A DNA stretch of 64,000 nucleotides, from positions 124,001 through 188,000 of the forward strand of contig NZ_JANUFD010000010.1 of the NCBI RefSeq assembly GCF_024807945.1, given 5' to 3'. This document shows positions 1 to 7,830 of the stretch, piece by piece. The position numbers were made by a program, and so were the translations under genes. The notes under the pieces are model-generated. The model saw only the letters and a list, made by a program, of their open reading frames with translations. It did not search any database and was not told where the DNA came from. This stretch comes from Pseudomonas sp. JUb42 (lineage in GTDB: Bacteria > Pseudomonadota > Gammaproteobacteria > Pseudomonadales > Pseudomonadaceae). The stretch's first letter is position 1; each line of letters begins with the position of its first letter.

Positions 1-609
1 CGCGGTGGTAACACTGTTGACGGTGGCTGGCAGGTAGGTCACCAGACCCGTGCCCGCACCATTGATCGTGCCGTTGGCCACGAAGCTGTAGTTGCCCGCT
101 GCCAGGGTGTTGCCGGCGCTGTCTTTGCCATCCCAGGTAAACGAGGTGGTACCGGCTTTCTGCGGACCCAGGTCGATGGTGTCGACCAGCGTGCCCGTCG
201 AATCGCTGACCTTGATGGTGGTCGCGGTGGTGGTATCGGGGATAACCACCGAACCGGCCATCTCTTTGGTGGCGGGATCCACGTAAGTGGCGCCGGCGTT
301 GACGATCACCGAACGGCCAACCAGGGAAGAAGCCTGCAGAGCCTGGGACGACTGATAGCTGGTAGAGATCGAGTCCACGGAAGACGTCAGGTTCTGCATG
401 CTTTCCAGGCTGCTGAACTGTGCCAACTGGGACACGAACGCGGTGTTGTCCTGAGGGCTCAAGGGGTCCTGGTTACGCAACTGGGTCGTGAGCAACTGCA
501 GGAACGCGTCTTTGCCCAAGGTGGAGCTGCTTGAGTTAGGAACGGTCGGCGTCGGGTTCTGCAGTGCGGTGATGAACGCATTGCTGGTTACATCGCTAGT
601 GGTAGTCAT
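1..609 (-). CDS. flgD: FlgD flagellar hook-capping protein (3' end outside window)
   Basis: FlgD is the scaffold that caps the growing hook and is needed for FlgE polymerisation outside the cell. The visible 203 residues begin MTTTSDVTSNAFITAL. They contain the typical N-terminal block (GKDAFLQLLTTQL followed by NQDPLSPQD) and then a beta-rich region with the FlgD Ig-like pattern (TSFTWDGKDSAGN). The frame is open to base 1, so the C-terminus lies outside the window. It is the third gene after the RpoN promoter near 1.54 kb, 15 bases behind flgC, which fits a flgBCDE operon. Identification is by recognised family sequence and operon position. Confidence 0.95.
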   Translation of the reverse strand, partial: MTTTSDVTSNAFITALQNPTPTVPNSSSSTLGKDAFLQLLTTQLRNQDPLSPQDNTAFVSQLAQFSSLESMQNLTSSVDSISTSYQSSQALQASSLVGRSVIVNAGATYVDPATKEMAGSVVIPDTTTATTIKVSDSTGTLVDTIDLGPQKAGTTSFTWDGKDSAGNTLAAGNYSFVANGTINGAGTGLVTYLPATVNSVTTA

Positions 610-624
610 TTATTGCGCCCCTTG

Positions 625-1068
625 TTACTGACCCAGAGTCAGTACTTTCTGCATCATTGTCTTGGCGGTATTCATAATGTCCGCGTTGGTCTGGAACGAA
701 CGGCTGGCGGAAATCATGTCGGCCATTTCCTGAACCACGTTGACGTTCGGGTAGTAGACGTAGCCGTTCTTGTCCGCTGCCGGATGGTTGGGCTCGTAAC
801 GTGCTTCCAGGTTCGATGGATCTTCGACGATGCCGGAAACCGATACGCCCTGCCCCGCTTCACCCTGGTCCTGGAACAGCGAGGTGCCACCGGCACTCTG
901 GCTCTGCTGGAACACGGTGGCGAACACCGGGTGCCGGGCACGGTAGGTGGTGTCCATGCTCGAGGACACGGTTTCGGCGTTGGCGATGTTACTGGCGGTG
1001 GTGTTCAGACGGGTGGTCTGGGCACTCATGCCGCTGCCGGCGATATTGAAAACATTGGCTAGAGACAT
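625..1068 (-). CDS. flgC: FlgC flagellar basal-body rod protein
   Basis: FlgC is a proximal rod subunit of the flagellar basal body, exported by the flagellar type III system. The 147-residue protein is of usual length. It starts MSLANVFNIAGSGMSAQTTR and carries the rod/hook signature (LNTTASNIANAET). The C-terminal helix region (SFQTNADIMNTAKTMMQKVL) is typical of axial proteins. The start is supported by a GGGGAG Shine-Dalgarno sequence. It lies 3 bases after flgB and 15 bases before flgD, so the genes are co-transcribed and probably translationally coupled. Confidence 0.97.
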   Translation of the reverse strand: MSLANVFNIAGSGMSAQTTRLNTTASNIANAETVSSSMDTTYRARHPVFATVFQQSQSAGGTSLFQDQGEAGQGVSVSGIVEDPSNLEARYEPNHPAADKNGYVYYPNVNVVQEMADMISASRSFQTNADIMNTAKTMMQKVLTLGQ

Positions 1069-1071
1069 GAA

Positions 1072-1482
1072 TTACTCCCCGCGCAGGGCTGCTACCAGCC
1101 CCTTGAATTTGCTGTTGAGCAAGGTGAAGCTGGCCTGGAACCCGACAGAGTTCTGTGCGTAGTTGGCCTGCTCGACCTGAGCGTCAACGGTGTTCTGGTC
1201 CAGGGACGGCTGCGACGGCGTGCGATATAGAAGAGTGCCATCGCCTTCGCTATCGACGTTTTCCGCTTCGATATGGCGACTATTGGTGGTAGCCAGGGAG
1301 AAAGTGCCGTTCTGGCTCTTTTCGCTCTGGGCGGCCAGCACCGAGGAGAAATCCAGATCGCGGGCCTTGTAGTTCGGCGTGTCAGCGTTGGTGATGTTGT
1401 TGGCCAACACCTCGGCACGCTGCGCACGGAAGCTCAATGCCTTCTCGTGGATACCCAGTGCTTTATCGAAGTTGATGCTCAT
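1072..1482 (-). CDS. flgB: FlgB flagellar basal-body rod protein
   Basis: FlgB is a proximal rod protein of the flagellar basal body. I start it at 1482 (MSINFDKALGIHEKAL, 136 residues), the normal FlgB N-terminus. A longer open frame reaches 1545 but overlaps the RpoN promoter and lacks FlgB features. The motif LANNITNADTPNYKARDLDF is the classic rod-protein signature. An AAAGG ribosome site precedes the chosen start. It is the first gene of the flgBCD operon, with an RpoN promoter about 50 bases upstream. Confidence 0.96.
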   Translation of the reverse strand: MSINFDKALGIHEKALSFRAQRAEVLANNITNADTPNYKARDLDFSSVLAAQSEKSQNGTFSLATTNSRHIEAENVDSEGDGTLLYRTPSQPSLDQNTVDAQVEQANYAQNSVGFQASFTLLNSKFKGLVAALRGE

Positions 1483-1528
1483 GTCGGGAAACCTTTGCCG
1501 GCTGACCTGATTGACGTACCAGAGATAT

Positions 1529-1544
1529 AGCAATCGGCGTGCCA
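1529..1544 (-). promoter_or_regulatory. Sigma-54 (RpoN) promoter of the flgBCD operon
   Basis: On the minus strand the sequence reads TGGCAC-GCCGA-TTGCT, a full match to the -24/-12 RpoN consensus with the obligatory GG-N10-GC spacing. Predicted transcription starts about 12 bases on, leaving a leader of roughly 35 bases before flgB at 1482. In P. aeruginosa this operon is FleR/RpoN dependent; dependence here is inferred. Confidence 0.9.
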
Positions 1545-1702
1545 AATCCCCTTAGGCCTGTATTCAAAGGATTTTTCCTGCGTCGGCGGGCGGCAATGCC
1601 AGAAAAGCGGCAAGTGATTTCCGCCTGATAACGGCAAAGCGGCAAGGGTGGCGTCGTTTTTCTGCCAGGGGCCTTGCCGGAGATTCCAGTAGCAGGATGA
1701 GC

Positions 1703-1790
1703 GTAGGACCGGCTTTAGCCGGGAAGGCGATGGTTTGATACCGCCATAGCGCCTGACGTATTGCCTTCCCGGCTAAAGCCGGTCCCACCT
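1703..1790. repeat. Paired REP element (REPIN), GGCTTTAGCC family
   Basis: Two inverted copies of a GTAGGACCGGCTTTAGCCGG-type unit, each itself palindromic, face each other across about 30 bases in the gap between flgB and cheR. Related copies occur at 6380, 51247, 53859 (half) and 55931. Confidence 0.85.
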
Positions 1791-1812
1791 AACGCCACTA
1801 AAGTTTGCCCAC

Positions 1813-1837
1813 AAAAAAAGAGACCCTGAGGTCTCTT
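1813..1837 (-). terminator. Rho-independent terminator
   Basis: On the minus strand a 7-bp stem AGAGACC/GGTCTCT with loop TCAG is followed by seven T. It lies 20 bases after the cheR stop and probably ends the cheV-cheR transcript. Confidence 0.85.
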
Positions 1838-1856
1838 CCTTGTACATCCACCCGTA

Positions 1857-2684
1857 TCACTTGGCCTGATAGATGATACCGGGGCTGCATTGCACCATCT
1901 GATAATGAGTCGGCAAACCGTTCAGGGCTTCCGATGCCCCGAGAAACAGATAACCGCCCGGTTTCAGGGTGCTGTGGATACGCATAAGGATGTCTTTCTT
2001 CACTTCGGCCGAAAAATAGATCAGCACGTTGCGACAGAAGACGATATCGAACTTGCCCAGGCTCGCGTAGCTGTCCAGCAGATTGAACGAGCGAAACTCG
2101 ACGCGACTTTTGATCGGCGCCTTGATCGCCCAACGCCCCGGCGACTTGACGTCGAAGTAGCGCTGCAATCGCTCCGGCGACAGGCCGCGGGCAATCGCCA
2201 GGCTGTCGTACTCACCTGCCTTGCAGTTGGTGAGCATGGTGCCAGACAAGTCCGTGGCAACAATCTGCGCGCCCGACCTGAGCGCACTGGGATTGCTGCG
2301 CTCGAACTCATCGATCGACATCGACAACGAGTACGGCTCCTGCCCCGAGGAACATGCAGCCGACCAGATGCGCAACCGCTGGCCGGGGCTTGCCTTGATC
2401 ATCTCGGGAAGCACCTTGTTCTTGAGCACCTCAAACGGATAGGTATCACGAAACCACAGGGTTTCGTTGGTTGTCATCGCATCCACCACCTGCTCGCGCA
2501 AACCACTGCGTGGCTGGGTCTGGATACGCTGGACCAACTCGCCCAGGGACTTGATACCCTGCTGCTCCATCAGCTTGTTGAGACGGCTGGAGACCAGGTA
2601 CTGCTTGTTTTCACCGAGCAAGATGCCACAGGCTTTTTCCAGGAAACCCCGGAACTGTTCGAAATCCAAATTAGCCGTAGACAA
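1857..2684 (-). CDS. cheR: CheR chemoreceptor glutamate methyltransferase
   Basis: CheR transfers methyl groups from S-adenosylmethionine to glutamates on chemoreceptors during adaptation. The 275-residue protein has the helical N-terminal CheR domain (from LDFEQFRGFLEKACG) and the SAM-binding Rossmann domain with the CheR motif WSAACSSGQEPYSLSM. Further motifs are FDIVFCRNVLIYF and the C-terminal GYLFLGASEAL. The start is a TTG codon at 2684, preceded by GAGAGG at normal spacing, which fits the family N-terminus better than any ATG. The gene sits 44 bases behind cheV on the same strand. This pairing beside flgA/flgM is the usual Pseudomonas arrangement. Confidence 0.95.
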   Translation of the reverse strand: MSTANLDFEQFRGFLEKACGILLGENKQYLVSSRLNKLMEQQGIKSLGELVQRIQTQPRSGLREQVVDAMTTNETLWFRDTYPFEVLKNKVLPEMIKASPGQRLRIWSAACSSGQEPYSLSMSIDEFERSNPSALRSGAQIVATDLSGTMLTNCKAGEYDSLAIARGLSPERLQRYFDVKSPGRWAIKAPIKSRVEFRSFNLLDSYASLGKFDIVFCRNVLIYFSAEVKKDILMRIHSTLKPGGYLFLGASEALNGLPTHYQMVQCSPGIIYQAK

Positions 2685-2728
2685 AGATGCCGCCTCTCAA
2701 ATCATGTGAACCACCAGGAGCGACGCCC

Positions 2729-3661
2729 CTAGCTGATATCTGCCGCCTTGATCCGGTCGATGACCCTGGCCGCAAGGTCGTCGGGCCGGAACTTGGCCAG
2801 AAAGTCATCAGCACCGACCTTCTTGACCATCGCCTGGTTGAAAACGCCAGACAAAGAAGTATGCAGGATGATATGTAGCTTTTGCATACGGGGATCATTT
2901 CGAATCTCCGCAGTGAGGGTATAGCCATCCATCTCCGGCATTTCAATGTCGGAGATCATCATCAGGAATTCTTCTTCCGGTTTTTTCCCCTCAGCCACCA
3001 TCTGTTTCAGGTAATCCAGGGCCTGGCGCCCGTCATTCAGCGCCGTAACTTCGACACCGACGGTTTCCAGGCAACGGCTGACCTGCTTGCGCGCCACCGA
3101 CGAGTCATCGACCGTCAGGACCCGCAGGGAAACGGCCTTGTGTTGCGTTTCGGCGTCGATCACACCGACGGAAATGGACTCCGACATGGGCGCCACTTCA
3201 GCCAGAATCTTCTCGACATCGATGATTTCCACCAACTGGTTATCGACCCGGGTCACTGCCGTAAGGTAGTGATCGCGGCCGGTGCCCTTGGGTGGTGGAT
3301 GAATCTCTTCCCAGTTCATGTTGACGATGCGTTCTACTGAATGCACCAGAAAACCCTGAACCTTGGTGTTGTACTCGGTAATGATTACAAACGCGTTGTC
3401 GAGCTGCGTCTGCCCCGGCAAGCCGGTCGCCATTGCCAGGTCGAGGATCGGAATCGTGCCGCCGCGAATGTTCGCAACGCCCCGTACCACCCGATTGGAT
3501 TTAGGCATGATGGTAAGTTTGGGGCATTGCAGCACCTCTTTTACCTTGAACACGTTAATCCCATACAACTGCTTGCCGTCCAGACGGAAAAGCAGCAGCT
3601 CAAGGCGATTCTGCCCCACCAGCTGAGTGCGCTGGTTCACCGAATCCAATACACCCGCCAT
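2729..3661 (-). CDS. cheV: CheV chemotaxis coupling protein (CheW + receiver)
   Basis: CheV couples chemoreceptors to the CheA kinase and tunes adaptation through phosphorylation of its receiver. The N-terminal two-thirds is a CheW-like domain (LELLLFRLDGKQLYGINVFK, then GVANIRGGTIPILDLA). The C-terminal part is a receiver with the acidic pocket in LTVDDSSVARK, the phospho-acceptor in MISDIEMPEMDGY and the lysine in DDFLAKF. I place the start at 3661 (MAGVLDSVNQRTQLVG, 310 residues). The ATG 15 bases upstream overlaps the AAGGAG ribosome site of this one. It diverges from flgA. Confidence 0.95.
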   Translation of the reverse strand: MAGVLDSVNQRTQLVGQNRLELLLFRLDGKQLYGINVFKVKEVLQCPKLTIMPKSNRVVRGVANIRGGTIPILDLAMATGLPGQTQLDNAFVIITEYNTKVQGFLVHSVERIVNMNWEEIHPPPKGTGRDHYLTAVTRVDNQLVEIIDVEKILAEVAPMSESISVGVIDAETQHKAVSLRVLTVDDSSVARKQVSRCLETVGVEVTALNDGRQALDYLKQMVAEGKKPEEEFLMMISDIEMPEMDGYTLTAEIRNDPRMQKLHIILHTSLSGVFNQAMVKKVGADDFLAKFRPDDLAARVIDRIKAADIS

Positions 3662-3714
3662 TCCGCACTCCTTCATCCAAAGCGACCAACCACCGTTGCG
3701 CCAAACCGGCCAAG

Positions 3715-3730
3715 CGGCACGGGCCTTGCT
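3715..3730 (+). promoter_or_regulatory. Sigma-54 (RpoN) type promoter upstream of flgA
   Basis: CGGCAC-GGGCC-TTGCT matches the -24/-12 consensus except the first base and keeps GG-N10-GC spacing. It points at flgA. flgA is a FleQ/RpoN (class II) gene in P. aeruginosa, which agrees. The predicted start of transcription falls right at the flgA ATG (see findings). Confidence 0.75.
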
Positions 3731-3741
3731 TTTTATACGTC

Positions 3742-4500
3742 ATGAACGCGAAAACGACAATTTCCCGACACAGCACTTTTGAAAAATGCCGCTTATTTTG
3801 CGTCATCGTGGCCTTGTGCCTGTTCAGCCTCGACAGCCATGGCCAGACAGACACCGCCACCTTGCCTGAACAGCTTATCGGCGTCACGCAGGGGTTTCTT
3901 GAATTCACTGTGGAAGACTATTTGGCGACCAATCAAATTGATGGACGCTATCAGATCGAAGTCAACAACCTCGATCCACGTCTACGCATGCCCGGATGCG
4001 ACAAGGATTTGACAGCCACCCTGGAAAGCCCGAAACCCGTGGGCCGGGTCACGGTCAGGGTACGCTGCGAAGGCGCAGGCCCCTGGACAGTCTTTGTGCC
4101 CGCCCAGGTTCATCTATTTCGCAACGTCGTCGTCACTGTGCGACCGCTCAAGCGCCTGGCGATCATCAGCGAAGAAGATGTTGCCATCCGCGAGCGGGAT
4201 ATCGGTCAACTGGGTCAGGGTTTCCTGCCATCACTGGACCAGGCGGTCGGGCAGAAATTACTCCGACCAACGGTCGTCGATCAGGTATTGGCGCCCAACT
4301 TCGTCGAGCAACCGGAGATGGTGCGCAAGGGCGATCAGGTGGTCATTACCGCGCGCAGCGGCAGCCTGTCCGTGCGCATGCCGGGGGAAGCCTTGTCCGA
4401 CGGCGGTTTCAACGAACAGATACGGGTAAAGAACCTCAACTCGCAAAGGGTGATAAAAGCCAACGTAACTGGCCCCGGCCAGGTGGAAGTCGCCATGTAA
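3742..4500 (+). CDS. flgA: FlgA P-ring assembly chaperone
   Basis: FlgA is a periplasmic chaperone that helps FlgI polymerise into the flagellar P ring. The 252-residue frame has a basic N-terminus and a hydrophobic signal segment (LFCVIVALCLFSLDSHG). It then carries the FlgA/SAF-domain pattern: a cysteine pair around MPGCDKDL and RVRCEG, VRPLKRLAIISEEDVAIRE, and a C-terminal beta domain ending VIKANVTGPGQVEVAM. No good ribosome site precedes the ATG at 3742, and the RpoN promoter is unusually close, so the exact start is uncertain. It diverges from cheV and precedes flgM. Confidence 0.93.
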   Translation: MNAKTTISRHSTFEKCRLFCVIVALCLFSLDSHGQTDTATLPEQLIGVTQGFLEFTVEDYLATNQIDGRYQIEVNNLDPRLRMPGCDKDLTATLESPKPVGRVTVRVRCEGAGPWTVFVPAQVHLFRNVVVTVRPLKRLAIISEEDVAIRERDIGQLGQGFLPSLDQAVGQKLLRPTVVDQVLAPNFVEQPEMVRKGDQVVITARSGSLSVRMPGEALSDGGFNEQIRVKNLNSQRVIKANVTGPGQVEVAM

Positions 4501-4596
4501 ATCACTAGGAGACTGGCGTACAACCCACGTTTTTCCTAGACTGGGAACCTGATCCGGTCATGCGCAGTCCATTTGAAACGGATTTCGCATCTAGCC

Positions 4597-4623
4597 TAAA
4601 GTTTTTTCTGGGTTGGTCGAAAA
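4597..4623 (+). promoter_or_regulatory. Sigma-28 (FliA) promoter of flgM
   Basis: TAAAGTTT, an 11-base spacer, then GTCGAAAA matches the FliA consensus TAAAGTTT-N11-GCCGATAA in full at -35 and in six of eight positions at -10. It lies 36 bases before the flgM ATG. It would let the anti-sigma factor be boosted by its own target. Confidence 0.85.
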
Positions 4624-4658
4624 CATGGCAAGCGTCCAATTACCCAGAGGTTTTCATC

Positions 4659-4979
4659 ATGGTCATCGACTTCAGTCGTTTGAATAATGCTCCATCCGTT
4701 GGAGGCACCACACGCACCAGCAGCGGCAAAGAAACCGGCAAGACCGATACGCAGGCAACAGGCAGCGCATCGAGTGAACAGGTCAGCGGCAGCGGTGAAT
4801 CCGTTCACTTCAGCAGCGAGGCCCAAAAATTGCAGAAGGTTACCGACACCCTGCGCGATCTGCCTACCGTCAACAGCAGCCGTGTGGCTGAGTTGAAACA
4901 GGCTATCGCCGACGGCAGCTATAAAGTCGACAGCAACCGCGTCGCCAGCAAGCTGCTCAATTTCGAAGCTCAGCAATAG
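4659..4979 (+). CDS. flgM: FlgM anti-sigma-28 factor
   Basis: FlgM binds and holds FliA inactive until it is exported through the completed hook-basal body. I start it at 4659 (MVIDFSRLNNAPSVGG, 106 residues), the usual Pseudomonas FlgM N-terminus and length. The frame is open further upstream but that part overlaps the FliA promoter. The N-terminal half is Ser/Thr/Gly-rich and looks disordered, as expected for export. The C-terminal half has the FliA-binding pattern (VHFSSEAQKLQKV, then RVAELKQAIADGSYKVDS and VASKLLNFE). flgN follows after 50 bases. Confidence 0.95.
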   Translation: MVIDFSRLNNAPSVGGTTRTSSGKETGKTDTQATGSASSEQVSGSGESVHFSSEAQKLQKVTDTLRDLPTVNSSRVAELKQAIADGSYKVDSNRVASKLLNFEAQQ

Positions 4980-5029
4980 CCCGAAAAGCTTGCGCTGGAA
5001 TTATGGACGCTTAAAAACCAGAGCATGCG

Positions 5030-5494
5030 ATGCAAGACACTACTTTGCTTCAACTGATCACTGACGATATCGTCCCGGCACAGCAACTGCTGGGCCTGCT
5101 CCAGGCTGAAACACTGGTCCTGCACGGCCGCGATATGTTCGAAATGGAAAATATCCTGGCGCAGAAGCAGGCGCTGGTGATTGTCCTCGACCAGCATGGC
5201 CGCAAGCGCAGCCAGTTGCTGGCCAGCATGGGCCTGCCCCAGAACCGTAATGGCCTGGTCGCACTCGCCGCCCAGTCATCTATCGGTGAGCAATTGATTG
5301 CCGCAGGCGACGAGTTGAGCGATCTGCTCGCTCAATGCCAGGCAGCCAATGAGAACAATGGCAATCTGATCCAGCTGCAACAAATCAGCACTGCCCACCA
5401 ACTCAGGATTCTGACCGGCGAAACGCCCACGCTGTATGACAGCCGTGGGTCGACTGCTGGCAGATCGAAACCACGCCCGTTAAGCCAGGCGTAA
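5030..5494 (+). CDS. flgN: FlgN flagellar export chaperone
   Basis: FlgN is the cytoplasmic chaperone for the hook-filament junction proteins FlgK and FlgL. The 154-residue protein is almost wholly helical in appearance, with long heptad-like stretches (LLQLITDDIVPAQQLLGLLQ, then ILAQKQALVIVLDQHGRKRS) and no signal or membrane segment. Length, position after flgM and overall pattern fit FlgN. flgZ follows after about 80 bases. Confidence 0.9.
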   Translation: MQDTTLLQLITDDIVPAQQLLGLLQAETLVLHGRDMFEMENILAQKQALVIVLDQHGRKRSQLLASMGLPQNRNGLVALAAQSSIGEQLIAAGDELSDLLAQCQAANENNGNLIQLQQISTAHQLRILTGETPTLYDSRGSTAGRSKPRPLSQA

Positions 5495-5576
5495 CTTCCT
5501 GTATCAAGGCGCCGTGCATACTGGCAAAATGCCTGCTATTGCGTTGCTGTCGTATTTTGCCTGGAGATGGAAAAAA

Positions 5577-6323
5577 GTGAATGGCTCAAGCGCGGAAGAT
5601 GCTCCGCAGCCCCCAAAGGTTCTCACCACTCCTTTGGAAATTGCCGCTAACCTGCGGCAGCTACTCGAAAGTCATGATCCGCTGATCATTACTTTTCATG
5701 AGCGTTCCCAGCGCTTTCAAAGCTATGTCATTGAGGTCGACCGCGACACCAATGTGCTTGCGCTCGATGAAATGATCCCCCGTGACGGCGAGCGCTACCT
5801 GGCCGCTGGCGAACCCTTCAAGGTCGAAGGCTTCCACGACGGCGTGCGCATCGCCTGGGAATGCAGCGAACAGATGGAAATCGTCGACAGCGACAGCCAG
5901 CGCTTCTATCGCGGCACGCTGCCTGAAGAAATCGTCTACCACCAGCGTCGCAATGCCTTCCGTGCGGCGTTGAAGCTGGCGCAACTGGTCAGCATCCAGA
6001 TGGATGGCGACAAGCTCAAGAAGCCGCTGCCCGGCAAGCTCCTGGATATCTCGGCAACCGGCGCCAAGCTGCGTTTCGATGGTGACCTGTCGGAAAGCAT
6101 GCAATTGGGCCAGGTTTACGAGCGCTTCCTCGCCAAGCTGCCATTCGGCAACATGACCGCACCGGTCGAACTGCGTTACCTGCACTTCGAAGAGCGCTTC
6201 AACACCACCTTCGCCGGTGTGCGCTTCCACAACATGAGCGGGCTGGTGCAGCGTCAGGTTGAACGTTTCGTGTACCAGTTGCAGCGTGAAGCGCGTCGCT
6301 TCGATAAAGACGACGACTTCTGA
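5577..6323 (+). CDS. flgZ: FlgZ/YcgR c-di-GMP-binding flagellar brake protein
   Basis: This is a YcgR-type motility brake: on binding cyclic di-GMP it acts on the flagellar motor and slows swimming. It has an N-terminal YcgR domain (about residues 20-110). A C-terminal PilZ domain carries both c-di-GMP motifs, RRNAFR (RxxxR) and LDISATGAKL (DxSxxG). I choose the GTG at 5577 (VNGSSAEDAPQPPKV, 248 residues), because GGAGATGG stands correctly before it while the ATG at 5514 lacks a ribosome site. It is last in the flgA-M-N-Z series and is followed by a strong terminator. Confidence 0.9.
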   Translation: MNGSSAEDAPQPPKVLTTPLEIAANLRQLLESHDPLIITFHERSQRFQSYVIEVDRDTNVLALDEMIPRDGERYLAAGEPFKVEGFHDGVRIAWECSEQMEIVDSDSQRFYRGTLPEEIVYHQRRNAFRAALKLAQLVSIQMDGDKLKKPLPGKLLDISATGAKLRFDGDLSESMQLGQVYERFLAKLPFGNMTAPVELRYLHFEERFNTTFAGVRFHNMSGLVQRQVERFVYQLQREARRFDKDDDF

Positions 6324-6336
6324 TCCACGCGCCAAC

Positions 6337-6368
6337 AAAAAAGGGCTGCCATAGGGCAGCCCTTTTTT
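6337..6368 (+). terminator. Rho-independent terminator after flgZ
   Basis: AAAAAAGGGCTGCC and GGGCAGCCCTTTTTT form a stem with loop ATA, flanked by A and T runs. It ends the flgMNZ transcript and may also work for the opposing MFS gene. Confidence 0.92.
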
Positions 6369-6379
6369 ATGCGCTCGCC

Positions 6380-6438
6380 CCCTGCAGGAGCGGCTTCAGC
6401 CGGGAGGGCGCCCTCGCGGCTGAAGCCGCTCCTGCAGG
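6380..6438. repeat. Paired REP element
   Basis: CCTGCAGGAGCGGCTTCAGCC and its inverted copy lie around a 16-base centre, between the flgZ terminator and the converging MFS gene. Confidence 0.85.
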
Positions 6439-6452
6439 TATGCGAAACAGCG

Positions 6453-7778
6453 TCAGACCACTTTCTCGGTCTCGGCCACAGGCTCCGCCACTTCCGGCTC
6501 GGCAACCGGCTCGACCGTATTCTGCATCTGATCCTGCACCACCTTCTCATCGACCCGCGGATCAAGTGCCACCACCAGTGGCGAGGCGCACATGCTGTCC
6601 GGCATGGCGACGTGATGCAGCGGCGCATCCTCGACCTGATGCAGGTTGGTGACCGCTTTCGGGCGGATCCGCCAGACCAGCATCAGCGCCACGAACGCGT
6701 CGAAGGCATACAGCATATTGCTGCCGAACGACTTCATCATGACGCCGGTAAGCAGCGGACCAATGCTGGCGCCGATGCCATAAGTCATCAGCAGCATGGC
6801 CGTCAGGGAGACCCGGCGCTCGCCTTCGATATGGTCGTTGGAGAATGCCACAGCCAATGGATACAGGCCGAACAACAGCAACGACGCCGTAAAGCCCAGA
6901 ACAAACATCACCTCAAGCGGCAAATGCGGAAAGACCGCCAGTGGCAACACCGCGACGAACAGCACACCGGCAAAGCCACGGATCAACTTGGCCCGGTCGT
7001 AACGGTCCGACAACCGCCCCAGCGGCCCCTGCACCAGCAGCCCGGCCAGAATGCAGCACCCCATGAACCAGCCAATTTCTTCGGTGGACAGGCCCTGCTG
7101 CTGCGCATACAGCGGCGCCAGGCCGTAGAACGAACCGAGCATGGAGCCGGCGCACAGCACGGTGGTCAGGGATTGCGGCACCCGCTTCATGAAGAAGCGC
7201 GGTTCCAGCGGTGCCGGATGCATGGGCGCCGGGTGAATGCTGCGGGTCATGGCCACTGGCACCAGACACAGGGCGAAACACAGGGCAACCAGCATCAGCA
7301 ATTCCAGGCCCAGATGTGGATGGACCACCAGAATCAGTTGGCCCAGCACCAACCCCAGGTACGAGGCGATCATATAGCCGCTGAACACCGTACCGCGCTG
7401 CTTGGCATCGGCCTGCTCATTGAGCCAGCTCTCGATCACCATGTACTGGCACATCATGCCCAGGCCGACGATCAGACGCAGGAACAGCCAGGCCGGCAGC
7501 CAATCGATCAGACCGTGACCCAGCACGGCGGCACTGACGATACCGGCACAGGTGGCGTAGGCACGAATATGCCCGACCCGACCGATCAGGCGGTGGCCGA
7601 TCTTGCCGCCCAGCACCAGGCCGAAATAGTTGGCCGCCATCAAGCCACCGACCCACAGCCCATCGACATGATCGGCCGCCAGGCGCAGGGCCAGGTAGGT
7701 ACTCAACAGGCCTGAGCCGATCAACATCATCAGCGAGGCGAAATACAGCGCACGAAAGGACTTCCAGATTTGACGCAT
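6453..7778 (-). CDS. YcaD-like MFS transporter
   Basis: A 441-residue major facilitator with about 12 hydrophobic segments. Motifs resemble E. coli YcaD: GGLMAANYFGLVLGGKIGHR in the first loop, VIESWLNEQADAKQRG in the middle, GPLGRLSDRYDRAKL after the central loop. The substrate is unknown. I start at 7778 (MRQIWKSFRALYF), because the longer frame overlaps the upstream gene. The C-terminus carries an unusual acidic EPVAEP-rich tail of about 30 residues after the last membrane segment. It lies 52 bases behind the glutamine-synthetase-like gene on the same strand, so a role in amine or amino-acid transport is possible but unproven. Confidence 0.8.
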   Translation of the reverse strand: MRQIWKSFRALYFASLMMLIGSGLLSTYLALRLAADHVDGLWVGGLMAANYFGLVLGGKIGHRLIGRVGHIRAYATCAGIVSAAVLGHGLIDWLPAWLFLRLIVGLGMMCQYMVIESWLNEQADAKQRGTVFSGYMIASYLGLVLGQLILVVHPHLGLELLMLVALCFALCLVPVAMTRSIHPAPMHPAPLEPRFFMKRVPQSLTTVLCAGSMLGSFYGLAPLYAQQQGLSTEEIGWFMGCCILAGLLVQGPLGRLSDRYDRAKLIRGFAGVLFVAVLPLAVFPHLPLEVMFVLGFTASLLLFGLYPLAVAFSNDHIEGERRVSLTAMLLMTYGIGASIGPLLTGVMMKSFGSNMLYAFDAFVALMLVWRIRPKAVTNLHQVEDAPLHHVAMPDSMCASPLVVALDPRVDEKVVQDQMQNTVEPVAEPEVAEPVAETEKVV

Positions 7779-7830
7779 GGACTTTCCAATATAAGAGGCC
7801 CTCTTGAGACGGCCTCCAAACAGCGGGTTT

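Noticed and set aside
5516..5545. TCAA...GGCAAAAT before flgZ as a FliA promoter
   Set aside because: Only four of eight -10 positions match; flgZ is more likely read from the flgM promoter.
6369..7715. A 448-residue frame opposite the MFS gene
   Set aside because: His/Gln/Arg-rich composition without domains, wholly overlapping a clear transporter; an antisense shadow.
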